14,203 nucleotides of DNA, taken from positions 1 through 14,203 of the forward strand of contig SFFH01000061.1 in the NCBI GenBank assembly GCA_004557905.1, written 5' to 3'. The notes beneath the pieces were generated by a model, which was not told where the DNA came from, searched no databases, and was given only the letters and a program-made list of their open reading frames with translations. Every line of letters begins with the position of its first letter. Position 1 is the first letter of the stretch. The position numbers and the translations under genes are program-made. The DNA comes from Clostridiales bacterium. Its GTDB lineage: Bacteria > Bacillota > Clostridia > Christensenellales > Aristaeellaceae. Positions 1 through 6,130 of this stretch are shown piece after piece.

Positions 1-1
1 C

Positions 2-56
2 ACAGTCAAGGTCGGGTCGTATTTGCTTCGCAAATCTCCACCCTTCCCTTGACTGT
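2..56. repeat. Nested inverted repeat (rod-like hairpin)
   Basis: A perfect 10-bp outer arm pair (2-11 with 47-56) encloses a perfect inner hairpin (ATTTGC 21-26, loop TTC, GCAAAT 30-35), with GGG 14-16 able to pair with CCC 41-43. It could be the terminator of a gene left of the window, although only TTCTC follows and no T-tract, or a dispersed intergenic repeat. The rest of 57-127 shows nothing recognisable. Confidence 0.55.
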
Positions 57-127
57 TCTCTAGCCGCTTGAGTGTAACCTATGTTTGATACTTCAACAGA
101 CTCTGCCGACCTTTTTCGCGTGAATCC

Positions 128-156
128 TTGTATTCTTTCGGAAAATGGTGTACAAT
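128..156 (+). promoter_or_regulatory. Candidate sigma-A promoter of the CobW operon
   Basis: A TACAAT -10 box (151-156, 5 of 6 consensus) lies 17 bp after a weak TTGTAT -35 box (128-133, 3 of 6). Predicted transcription start is near 163, giving a leader of about 145 nt before the first CobW gene. The weak -35 suggests an activated or inherently weak promoter, or a wrong call. Confidence 0.4.
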
Positions 157-158
157 AT

Positions 159-185
159 ACAGTTGGAATGCTATATTCCAACTGT
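159..185. promoter_or_regulatory. 11-bp perfect palindrome over the predicted start site: operator (or terminator)
   Basis: ACAGTTGGAAT (159-169) and ATTCCAACTGT (175-185) are perfect inverted repeats around a 5-nt centre, directly after the candidate -10 box. A transcript starting near 163 would lack part of the left arm, which favours a repressor operator. The following T run (185-190) leaves open an intrinsic terminator for a gene to the left. The arms do not fit the usual 7-1-7 Fur/Zur layout because the centre is 5 nt, so the regulator is unknown. Confidence 0.5.
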
Positions 186-190
186 TTTTT

Positions 191-283
191 GCAATGCGTA
201 CATTGCGCGTCAATCCGGACAACGGGCACATGCGTGCCGATTTCCCGAGCGCTGTCCGGAGAAGGGAGCGGGCGCGGCCCGCT
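191..283 (+). other. Highly structured 5' leader of the CobW operon
   Basis: Four perfect inverted repeats are packed here: GCAATG/CATTGC (191-196, 201-206); an outer stem TCCGGAC/GTCCGGA (214-220, 254-260) enclosing GGCAC/GTGCC (225-229, 234-238); and AGCGGGC/GCCCGCT (267-273, 277-283), which ends 9 nt before the AAGGAG ribosome binding site (293-298). This could be a metal- or metabolite-sensing leader. I see no B12-box-like motif and cannot assign a known riboswitch class. Confidence 0.4.
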
Positions 284-306
284 GAACCTGAGAAGGAGCG
301 ATAGAC

Positions 307-1407
307 ATGACCAAGATCGACATTTTTTCCGGCTTCCTGGGCGCGGGCAAGACCACGCTGATCAAGAAGCTGCTGAAGGAGGCCCTCTCCAATGAGAAGG
401 TCGTCCTGATTGAGAACGAGTTCGGCGAGATCGGCATCGACGGCGGCTTCATGAAGGAGGCCGGCATCGAGGTGACCGAGATGAATTCCGGCTGCATCTG
501 CTGCAGCCTGGTGGGCGACTTCGGCGTGGCGCTCAAGAAGGTCATCGATCAGTATCATCCGGACCGCATCCTCATCGAGCCGTCCGGCGTGGGCAAGCTG
601 TCCGACGTCATCCGCGCGGTCGAGGGCGTGGAGAAGGACATTGATGAGGCGCAGATGGGCAGCTTTGTCACCGTTGCGGATGCGATGAAGTGCCGCATGT
701 ACATCAAGAACTTCGGCGAGTTCTTCCTCAACCAGATCGAGTACGCGGGCACCATCCTGCTCTCCCGCACCCAGAAGATGAGCCAGGCGAAGCTGGAGGC
801 GGCCGTGGCGCTGCTGCGCGAGCACAACGACAAGGCCCGCATCATCACGACCCCGTGGGACGAGCTGACCGGCGCGCAGATTCTGGACGCCATGCAGTCC
901 GATCACAGCCTGGCCGAGGAGATGCTCGAAACCGTCATGCTCGAGCATGAGCATGACCACGAGCACGAGCATCATGAGCACGAGCATGAGCACGAGCATG
1001 AGCACGAGCATGAGCATGAACATGAACATGACCATGATCACGAGCATCATCATGAGCATGATGAGCACTGCACCTGCGGCTGCCATGACCATGATCACGA
1101 GCACCATCACGACCACCACGGCCACCACCATGCCGACGAGGTGTTCACCTCCTGGGGCGTGGAGACGGTCAAGGCGTTCGGCGAGGCGGAGCTCTCCGCC
1201 ATCCTTACCGCGCTGGACGGCGGGAACTACGGCGTCGTGCTGCGCGCGAAGGGCATCGTGCCCTGCGCGGAGGGCGGCTGGCTCCACTTTGACTACACCC
1301 CGGGCGAGCAGAACATCCGCAAGGGCGCGGCGGACGTCACCGGCCGCCTGTGCGTGATCGGCAGCCAGCTGAAGGAAGAGGGCCTCAAGGAGCTCTTCGG
1401 CGTCTGA
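307..1407 (+). CDS. COG0523/CobW-family GTPase with histidine-rich metal-binding stretch
   Basis: Cytoplasmic G3E-family GTPase, probably a metallochaperone that inserts or buffers a transition metal (zinc, cobalt or nickel; which one cannot be read). In its 366 residues I see Walker A GFLGAGKT (9-16), the family metal motif GCICC (C63, C65, C66), the Walker B-like ILIEPSG (88-94) and a C-terminal CobW_C domain (about 277-366). Between the GTPase and CobW_C domains, residues 213-275 contain 33 histidines alternating with Glu/Asp, interrupted by CTCGC (C255, C257, C259). The expected NKxD base-specificity motif is replaced near 153-156 by SRTQ, which is odd. The ATG follows AAGGAG by 8 nt. It is the first gene of a two-gene unit with the next GTPase, 24 bp downstream. 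Family is certain; metal identity is inference. Confidence 0.93.
   Translation: MTKIDIFSGFLGAGKTTLIKKLLKEALSNEKVVLIENEFGEIGIDGGFMKEAGIEVTEMNSGCICCSLVGDFGVALKKVIDQYHPDRILIEPSGVGKLSDVIRAVEGVEKDIDEAQMGSFVTVADAMKCRMYIKNFGEFFLNQIEYAGTILLSRTQKMSQAKLEAAVALLREHNDKARIITTPWDELTGAQILDAMQSDHSLAEEMLETVMLEHEHDHEHEHHEHEHEHEHEHEHEHEHEHDHDHEHHHEHDEHCTCGCHDHDHEHHHDHHGHHHADEVFTSWGVETVKAFGEAELSAILTALDGGNYGVVLRAKGIVPCAEGGWLHFDYTPGEQNIRKGAADVTGRLCVIGSQLKEEGLKELFGV
943..1131 (+). repeat. Low-complexity His-Glu/His-Asp coding repeat
   Basis: Tandem CAT/CAC plus GAG/GAA/GAC codon pairs form an imperfect 6-nt repeat inside the first CobW gene. It is prone to replication slippage in multiples of 6 nt, which keeps the frame, so its length may vary between strains. 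Confidence 0.85.
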
Positions 1408-1431
1408 TCAGTCATCTTTGGGAGGAATAAG

Positions 1432-2373
1432 ATGTCTATCCCTGTCTATATGTTTGCCGGCTTCCTGGAGAGCGGCAAGACCTCCTTCATCGCCAGCGTG
1501 CTGGGCGATCCGGGCTTTACCCGGGACGAAAACACGCTGCTCATCCAGTGCGAGGAGGGCATGGAGGAGTTTGATCCGGCGTTCCTCAAAAAGTACCACA
1601 CCGTGCTCGAGTGCATCGAGGACGAGGAGGAGTACAACGAGGACACGCTGCGCGCGTTCGTGCGCAAGCACCATCCGGACCGCGTCATCATCGAGATGAA
1701 CGGCATGTGGGACCTGGACGCGGCGATTTCCCGCACGCCCAAGGTGCTGGAGATCTTTCAGATCATCACCACGGTGAACGCCGAGACGTTCGACCTGTAC
1801 GCCAAGAACATGGGCCAGCGCATGCTGCAGCACATCACCGACGCGGACATGGTCGTCTTCAACCGCGCGACGGAGGAGACCCGCCAGCTGATCCGCGACC
1901 GCAACGTGCGCTCCATGAACCCGCAGGCGTCGCTGTATTTTGAAAACGACGACGGCACCAGCGAGGACTACGGCGCGGGCATGCCGCCGCCCTACGATAT
2001 GGACGCTCCGATCATCGAGATTGAGGACCGGGACTTTGGCATCTTCTATCTGGACGCGAGCGAGAACCCGGAAAACTACGACGGCAAGACCGTCCGCTTC
2101 AAGGGCTACATCTACAAGGGCCGCAACATCGGCCGCGACGAGTATGTGCCGGGCCGCATGGCTATGGTCTGCTGCGCGGAGGACGTGCGCTTCGTCGGCT
2201 TCATCGCCAAGGCGAACGGCCTGCCGATGCCCGAGGCGAAGTCCTGGCAGATGGTCACCGCGCGCGTGCAGGCGGAGGAACGCAAGCAGTACAAGGGCGT
2301 CGGCCCGGTGCTGTATGTGACCGCGCTGGAGCCCGCGCAGGAGCCGGAAGAGGAAGTCGTGACGTTTAACTGA
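1432..2373 (+). CDS. CobW-like P-loop GTPase with YcgQ/DUF1980-like C-terminal domain
   Basis: This 313-residue paralogue of the upstream GTPase has Walker A GFLESGKT (10-17) and a Walker B-like VIIEMNG (85-91), but lacks the GCxCC metal motif and the histidine stretch. NRAT (144-147) sits where NKxD is expected. After an acidic linker, residues about 195-300 (FGIFYLDASENPENYDGKT, then GRMAMVCCAEDVRFVGFIAK) resemble the C-terminal domain of YcgQ/TIGR03943 proteins, which usually accompany DUF318-type permeases and COG0523 GTPases. That makes it a probable fusion of two normally separate partners. The ATG has GGAGG (1421-1425) upstream, and the gene probably shares a transcript with its neighbour. 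GTPase assignment is firm; the C-terminal match rests on remembered family motifs. Confidence 0.82.
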   Translation: MSIPVYMFAGFLESGKTSFIASVLGDPGFTRDENTLLIQCEEGMEEFDPAFLKKYHTVLECIEDEEEYNEDTLRAFVRKHHPDRVIIEMNGMWDLDAAISRTPKVLEIFQIITTVNAETFDLYAKNMGQRMLQHITDADMVVFNRATEETRQLIRDRNVRSMNPQASLYFENDDGTSEDYGAGMPPPYDMDAPIIEIEDRDFGIFYLDASENPENYDGKTVRFKGYIYKGRNIGRDEYVPGRMAMVCCAEDVRFVGFIAKANGLPMPEAKSWQMVTARVQAEERKQYKGVGPVLYVTALEPAQEPEEEVVTFN

Positions 2374-2382
2374 CGGGGTACG

Positions 2383-2449
2383 TTAGGGCTGCCGCCCTAA
2401 GACCTGCCTGAGGGACATTGTCCCTCAGACTCCCTCCCGCGCTTCGCGC
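2383..2449 (+). repeat. Intergenic double-hairpin repeat, unit A
   Basis: Hairpin 1 is TTAGGGC/GCCCTAA (2383-2389, 2394-2400; loop TGCC). A 7-nt spacer GACCTGC follows, then hairpin 2 CTGAGGGAC/GTCCCTCAG (2408-2416, 2420-2428; loop ATT), then GCGC-TTC-GCGC (2439-2449). The same plan recurs, inverted, at 2467-2527 and 6295-6360. It starts 10 bp after the second GTPase stop and may double as a transcript end, although no T-tract follows. Confidence 0.75.
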
Positions 2450-2466
2450 AGACTGTCGATAGTGAG

Positions 2467-2527
2467 GCGCGAAGCGAAGAAGGGGTCTGGGGACGATGTC
2501 CCCAGATGGGTTTGGGCGATAGCCCAA
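2467..2527 (-). repeat. Intergenic double-hairpin repeat, unit A' (inverted)
   Basis: Read on the minus strand this repeats unit A: TTGGGC/GCCCAA (2522-2527 with 2512-2517), then TCTGGGGAC/GTCCCCAGA (2486-2494, 2498-2506), then a GCTTCGCGCC end (2467-2476). Stem bases differ from unit A yet pairing is kept. Units A and A' lie head-to-head about 17 bp apart, filling most of the gap before ecfA1. Confidence 0.72.
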
Positions 2528-2569
2528 CGCAACTCCCCGACGCATTCTCATGCTTTGGAGGAACCTATT

Positions 2570-3421
2570 TTGGCAAAACCAGAAGAGAACCGGATCATCG
2601 CGAGCTCGCTGTCCTATGCGTATCCGGACGCGGGAAAGAACGCCGTGGACGGCGTGACCATGCGCGTGCGCAACGGCGAATTTCTCGCCATCCTCGGCCA
2701 CAACGGCAGCGGCAAGAGCACGCTGGCGAAGCTGTTCAACGCGCTGTATGTGCCCACGAACGGCACCGTCTGGGTCTGCGGGCTGGACACGCGGGACGAC
2801 GACCTCGTCTTTGACATCCGCCAGCACGCGGGCATGGTCTTCCAGAACCCGGACAACCAGATCGTCGCGACGGTCGTGGAGGAGGACGTGGCCTTCGGCC
2901 TGGAGAACAACGGCGTTGAGCCGAAGGAAATCCGCGTGCGCATCGACGAGGCGCTGAGGGCGGTCAACATGACCCAGTATGCCAAAAAGGCGCCGCACAT
3001 GCTCTCCGGCGGCCAGAAGCAGCGCGTGGCGATTGCCGGCGTGCTGGCCATGAAGCCGGACGTCATCATCCTGGACGAGTCCACCGCGATGCTCGACCCG
3101 AGCGGCCGCGCGGAGGTGATGAACACCGTGCACCGCCTCAACAAGGAGGAGGGCATTTCCGTCGTCATCATCACACACTACATGGGCGAGGCCGCGACGG
3201 CGGACTATGTGATCGTGATGGACGAGGGCAAAATCGCGCTGAGCGGCACGCCGCGCGAGGTCTTCACGAAGGTGGACACCGTGCGCGCACTGGGGCTCGA
3301 CGTGCCGCCGATGACCGATCTGGCGCACATGCTAAGGGCCGATGGCCTCGACGTGCGCGCGGACGTGCTGACGGTGGATGAGATGGTGGAGGAAGTATGT
3401 CGATTGTCATCGAGCATCTGA
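2570..3421 (+). CDS. ecfA1: ECF transporter energy-coupling ATPase EcfA1
   Basis: ABC-type ATPase of the group II energy-coupling factor module; with EcfA2 and EcfT it powers interchangeable S-components for vitamins or metals at the membrane. In 283 residues: Walker A GHNGSGKST (43-51), Q-loop FQNPDNQ (91-97, Q92), signature LSGGQ (145-149), Walker B VIILDE with catalytic E170, and switch H203. FQNPDNQ is typical of the EcfA subunits. The chosen start is the TTG at 2570, 8 nt after GGAGG (2557-2561); an ATG at 2462 in the same frame would run through the upstream hairpin repeat and has no comparable site. No clear promoter is visible upstream, so transcription may read through from the CobW genes or use an unrecognised promoter. 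The end overlaps ecfA2 by 25 bp. Confidence 0.94.
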   Translation: MAKPEENRIIASSLSYAYPDAGKNAVDGVTMRVRNGEFLAILGHNGSGKSTLAKLFNALYVPTNGTVWVCGLDTRDDDLVFDIRQHAGMVFQNPDNQIVATVVEEDVAFGLENNGVEPKEIRVRIDEALRAVNMTQYAKKAPHMLSGGQKQRVAIAGVLAMKPDVIILDESTAMLDPSGRAEVMNTVHRLNKEEGISVVIITHYMGEAATADYVIVMDEGKIALSGTPREVFTKVDTVRALGLDVPPMTDLAHMLRADGLDVRADVLTVDEMVEEVCRLSSSI

Positions 3422-4263
3422 ATTATGTCTACATGACCGGCGGCCCGTATGAGACGAAGGCGCTCTCCGATGTGAACCTGACCATTCACGACGGCGAGTT
3501 CATCGGCCTCATCGGCCACACGGGCAGCGGCAAGAGCACGCTGGTGCAGCACCTCAACGGCCTGATCATGCCAACCTCCGGTCGCGTGCTGGTGGACGGC
3601 ATGGACCTCGCCGACAAGGGAACGGACCGACGGGCGATCCGCCAGCGGGTCGGCCTGGTGTTCCAGTATCCGGAGAACCAGCTCTTTGAGGAGACGGTGG
3701 AAAAGGACATCGCCTTCGGCCCCAAAAACCTGGGACTGGACGACGCGGAGATCGACCGCCGCGTGCGGGACGCGATGCGCCGCGTCGCGCTTGACTACGA
3801 CAGACTGCACGAGCGCTCCGTCTTTGAGCTCTCCGGCGGCCAGATGCGCCGCGTGGCCATCGCCGGCGTGCTGGCGATGGAGCCGCAGGTGCTGGTGCTG
3901 GACGAGCCGTGCGCGGGCCTGGACCCGCGCGGCCGCGAGGAGATCCTCGGCTTGATCAAGAAGCTGCACGAGGAGGCCGGCACGACCATCGTGATGGTCA
4001 GCCACTCGATGGACGACGTGGCCTCGCTGGCGGAGCGCGTGATCGTCATGAACCACGGCGAGCTCGTCATGGACGGCGCGCCGCGCGACGTGTTTGCCTG
4101 CGGCGAGGAGCTGCGCGGCATGGGGCTGGACGTCCCGCAGGCCGTTCAGCTGGCGGACAAGCTGCGTGAGCGCGGCTTTGACATCCCCGAGGGCATTTAC
4201 CGCATCGAAGAGATCAAGGCGGAGATCGAGAAGATCGCCGCGAAGGGAGGCCGGCATGCTTAA
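3397..4263 (+). CDS. ecfA2: ECF transporter energy-coupling ATPase EcfA2
   Basis: Second ATPase of the ECF module, expected to pair with EcfA1 as a heterodimer beneath EcfT. The 288 residues show Walker A GHTGSGKST (40-48), Q-loop FQYPENQLFEET (89-100), signature LSGGQ (145-149), Walker B VLVLDE with catalytic E170, D-loop GLDP and the switch histidine in MVSHSMDD. FQYPENQLFEETV is a strong EcfA2 hallmark. The ATG lies inside the end of ecfA1, behind GGAGG (3388-3392), so translation is coupled. Its own end overlaps ecfT by 8 bp. Confidence 0.95.
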   Translation: MSIVIEHLNYVYMTGGPYETKALSDVNLTIHDGEFIGLIGHTGSGKSTLVQHLNGLIMPTSGRVLVDGMDLADKGTDRRAIRQRVGLVFQYPENQLFEETVEKDIAFGPKNLGLDDAEIDRRVRDAMRRVALDYDRLHERSVFELSGGQMRRVAIAGVLAMEPQVLVLDEPCAGLDPRGREEILGLIKKLHEEAGTTIVMVSHSMDDVASLAERVIVMNHGELVMDGAPRDVFACGEELRGMGLDVPQAVQLADKLRERGFDIPEGIYRIEEIKAEIEKIAAKGGRHA

Positions 4264-4969
4264 GGACATCACGCTGGGCCAGTATTTCCCGGGCGATTCC
4301 GCCATTCACCGCATGGACCCGCGCATGAAGCTGATCCTGACGATCGTCTATATCGTGGGCGTGTTCATGGTGAGCAACCTGCCGGGCTACGTGCTGGCGC
4401 TCGCGTTCCTGTATCTGGTGGTGCGCATTTCCGGTATCAAATTCTCCTATCTGGTGAAGGGCGTCAAGCCCCTGCGCTTCATCATCCTGTTCACCTTCGT
4501 GCTCAACCTGTTCTTTGTGCAGGGCGAGACGCCGATTTTCTCCCTGGGCTTTTTCACGCTGACGAAGGAAGCACTGAATAACGCGATCTTCTTCGCGCTG
4601 CGCCTGGTGTTCCTGGTCATGGGCACGTCCGTGCTGACGCTCACGACCAGCCCCGTGCAGCTGACCGACGGCCTGGAGCGCCTGATGCACCCGCTGCAGC
4701 GCTTCCACTTCCCGGCGCATGAGCTGGCGATGATGATGACCATCGCGCTGCGCTTCATCCCGACGCTGCTGGAGGAGACGGACAAGATTCAGAAGGCGCA
4801 GAGCCGGGCGAACGACCTGGCGATGGCGATGGAGGCGCGCTGCTATCGCGGCGGCGACCACCGCACCCGCCTGCGCGAGCTGCGCTACACGCGGCTCGAC
4901 GTCTTCGGCGCGCTGGCCACGGCGGCGTTCATCGCGGTCGTGATGCTGGAGGGCAGGCTCCTTGGATAA
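4256..4969 (+). CDS. ecfT: ECF transporter transmembrane component EcfT, apparently internally deleted
   Basis: Membrane scaffold linking the EcfA ATPases to S-components. The N-terminus (GQYFPGDSAIHRMDPRMKL), several hydrophobic segments, HELAMMMTIALRFIPTLLEETDKIQKAQ (ending at residue 182) and MEARCYRGGDHRTRLR are classical EcfT. Family members then have, after KAQ, an ARG motif, a loop and a hydrophobic helix before the (K/R)RA-DDLAMAMEAR block. Here KAQ is followed at once by SRANDLAMAMEAR, so about 30 residues including the first Ala-Arg-Gly coupling motif appear missing in frame. Length is 237, against about 265 usual. The ATG at 4256 is behind GGAGG (4246-4250) within the ecfA2 end. 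Either a variant EcfT, an impaired protein or an assembly artefact. The gene overlaps truA by 8 bp. Confidence 0.9.
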   Translation: MLKDITLGQYFPGDSAIHRMDPRMKLILTIVYIVGVFMVSNLPGYVLALAFLYLVVRISGIKFSYLVKGVKPLRFIILFTFVLNLFFVQGETPIFSLGFFTLTKEALNNAIFFALRLVFLVMGTSVLTLTTSPVQLTDGLERLMHPLQRFHFPAHELAMMMTIALRFIPTLLEETDKIQKAQSRANDLAMAMEARCYRGGDHRTRLRELRYTRLDVFGALATAAFIAVVMLEGRLLG

Positions 4970-5795
4970 GCTGACGCTGCACAGCAAGCACCGGCCCAGC
5001 GCGGCGGACCATCCGCCCGAGGGGCAGCGGCGCTTTGTGCTCGTGTGCGAATACGACGGCACCGCGTACTGCGGCTGGCAGCGACAGATCAACGGCCCCA
5101 GCGTGCAGCAGGTGCTGGAGGAGACGCTGGCGAGGCTGACGGGTGAAGCGGTCACGGTGACCGGCTCAAGCCGCACCGACGCGGGCGTGCACGCCCTGGG
5201 GCTGTGCGCGCACTTTGACAGTGCGACGCGCATCCCGCCGGACAAGCTCGCCTTTGCGCTCAACACCATGCTCCCGCCGGATATCCGCATCCGCGAGAGC
5301 AGCCCCGCGCCGGAGGGCTTTCACGCCCGGTACAGCGCGTGCGGCAAGGTCTACCGGTACGCGTTCTTCAACAGCCGTCACGACTGCGCCATCGGCAGGC
5401 AGTACGCGGCGCATGTGCCGCTTGAGCTTGACGAGCGGCTCATGCACGAGGAGGCGCAGGCGCTTTGCGGCACGCACGACTTTGCGGCGTTTGCCGCCAG
5501 CGGCAGCGTGGCGACGAGCACCGTGCGCACGATCTACCGCGCGCAGGTGACGCGCAGCGGCGAAACGGTCGCGCTGACGGTGCTGGGCGACGGCTTTCTG
5601 TACAACATGGTGCGCATCATCGCGGGCACGCTGATGGAGGTTGGCACCGGCAAGCGCGCGCCCGGCGCCATCGCGAGCGCGATTGCAACCGGCGACCGGT
5701 TGGCGCTGGGCCAGACCGCGCCCGCCAAGGGGCTGACGCTCATGCGCGTGCTCTACGGCGGCGACGAGGAGACGGCGCTGGCATTTTTCAAATAG
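4962..5795 (+). CDS. truA: tRNA pseudouridine(38-40) synthase TruA
   Basis: Isomerises uridine to pseudouridine at positions 38-40 of the tRNA anticodon arm. In 277 residues I see VCEYDGTAYCGWQRQ (28-42), the catalytic block SSRTDAGVHALG (69-80; nucleophile D73), KVYRYAFFNSRH with the family's active-site Tyr, and the C-terminal GFLYNMVRIIAGTLMEVG. The start is TTG 4962, 9 nt after GGAGGG (4947-4952) and inside the ecfT end. This leaves an unusual 24-residue hydrophilic tail before the conserved core, but no later start has a good site. ecfA1A2T-truA is a familiar Bacillota gene order. No terminator follows, so transcripts may run into spoIIID. Confidence 0.95.
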   Translation: MDKLTLHSKHRPSAADHPPEGQRRFVLVCEYDGTAYCGWQRQINGPSVQQVLEETLARLTGEAVTVTGSSRTDAGVHALGLCAHFDSATRIPPDKLAFALNTMLPPDIRIRESSPAPEGFHARYSACGKVYRYAFFNSRHDCAIGRQYAAHVPLELDERLMHEEAQALCGTHDFAAFAASGSVATSTVRTIYRAQVTRSGETVALTVLGDGFLYNMVRIIAGTLMEVGTGKRAPGAIASAIATGDRLALGQTAPAKGLTLMRVLYGGDEETALAFFK

Positions 5796-5804
5796 GCTGA
5801 GGAC

Positions 5805-5831
5805 ACCTTTTCTGCATCCCCGCATAGGATA
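5805..5831 (+). promoter_or_regulatory. Candidate mother-cell (sigma-K/sigma-E type) promoter of spoIIID
   Basis: AC (5805-5806), 16 nt, then CATAGGATA (5823-5831) fits the AC...CATAnnnTA pattern of sigma-K promoters. Sigma-E -10 boxes are similar (CATAnnnT). The predicted start near 5838 gives a leader of under 30 nt to the spoIIID start. The location before a mother-cell regulator makes it plausible, but short motifs of this kind also occur by chance. Confidence 0.4.
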
Positions 5832-5863
5832 GCCCGGACTGACGAGACTGTCTGGGGGGATGC
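5814..5863 (+). promoter_or_regulatory. 8-bp inverted repeat covering the spoIIID ribosome binding site
   Basis: GCATCCCC (5814-5821) is complementary to GGGGATGC (5856-5863), which holds part of the G-run used as spoIIID ribosome binding site. The left arm lies upstream of the predicted promoter start, so only transcripts reading through from truA could form this stem. Confidence 0.4.
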
Positions 5864-5865
5864 GC

Positions 5866-6123
5866 GTGAATCAGGCGATCAGCAGCAGGGTGATTCAGGA
5901 AGCGGAGATCATCGCCGGGACCGGCGCGACCGTGCGCCAGACTGCCCGGCTGCTTGGAATCTCGAAATCGACCGTGCACAAGGACATGGAGACGCGCCTG
6001 CCGACGCTTTCGCCGCCGCTGGCGAAGGAGGTCGCGGCGGTGTTTGCCCGCAACAAGGCGGAGCGCCACCTGCGCGGCGGCGAGGCCACGCGCAGACGGT
6101 ACGCGGAGAGACGACACGAATAA
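5866..6123 (+). CDS. spoIIID: Stage III sporulation transcriptional regulator SpoIIID
   Basis: Small DNA-binding protein that activates and represses mother-cell genes during endospore formation. With GTG 5866 as start it is 85 residues and aligns end to end, as remembered, with Bacillus SpoIIID: ATVRQTARLLGISKSTVHKD (21-40) is the helix-turn-helix, LPxLxPPLAKEV follows, and the basic tail NKAERHLRGGEATRRRY (63-79) is the second DNA contact region. GTG is preferred over ATG 5860 because GGGGGG (5854-5859) would abut the ATG directly but sits 6 nt from the GTG; using the ATG would only add two residues. The neighbour downstream is an mbl-type gene, the arrangement seen in Bacillus. Its presence implies a sporulating host. 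Confidence 0.96.
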   Translation: MNQAISSRVIQEAEIIAGTGATVRQTARLLGISKSTVHKDMETRLPTLSPPLAKEVAAVFARNKAERHLRGGEATRRRYAERRHE

Positions 6124-6130
6124 CCGCTTC

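Noticed and set aside
191..283. Cobalamin riboswitch before the CobW gene
   Set aside because: No GCCACTG-like B12 box or other conserved core seen, and the leader is too short for that class.
943..1131. Possible CRISPR-like or satellite array
   Set aside because: The 6-nt periodicity is codon usage of a His/Glu stretch in a proven gene; there are no spacers.
79..1287. Long minus-strand reading frame opposite the first CobW gene
   Set aside because: Its Val/Met/Leu-rich low-complexity stretch is just the complement of the His-Glu codon repeat, and it has no ribosome binding site. High GC creates many such antisense frames.
2462..2569. Upstream ATG start for ecfA1 adding 36 residues
   Set aside because: The added part would be encoded by hairpin repeat A' and lacks a ribosome binding site, while TTG 2570 has an ideal one and matches EcfA N-termini.
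2570..4969. Dedicated cobalt/nickel ECF transporter working with the CobW genes
   Set aside because: No CbiM/CbiN-like S-component is present; two different ATPases plus truA indicate the shared group II module. Adjacency to CobW is across a repeat-filled gap.
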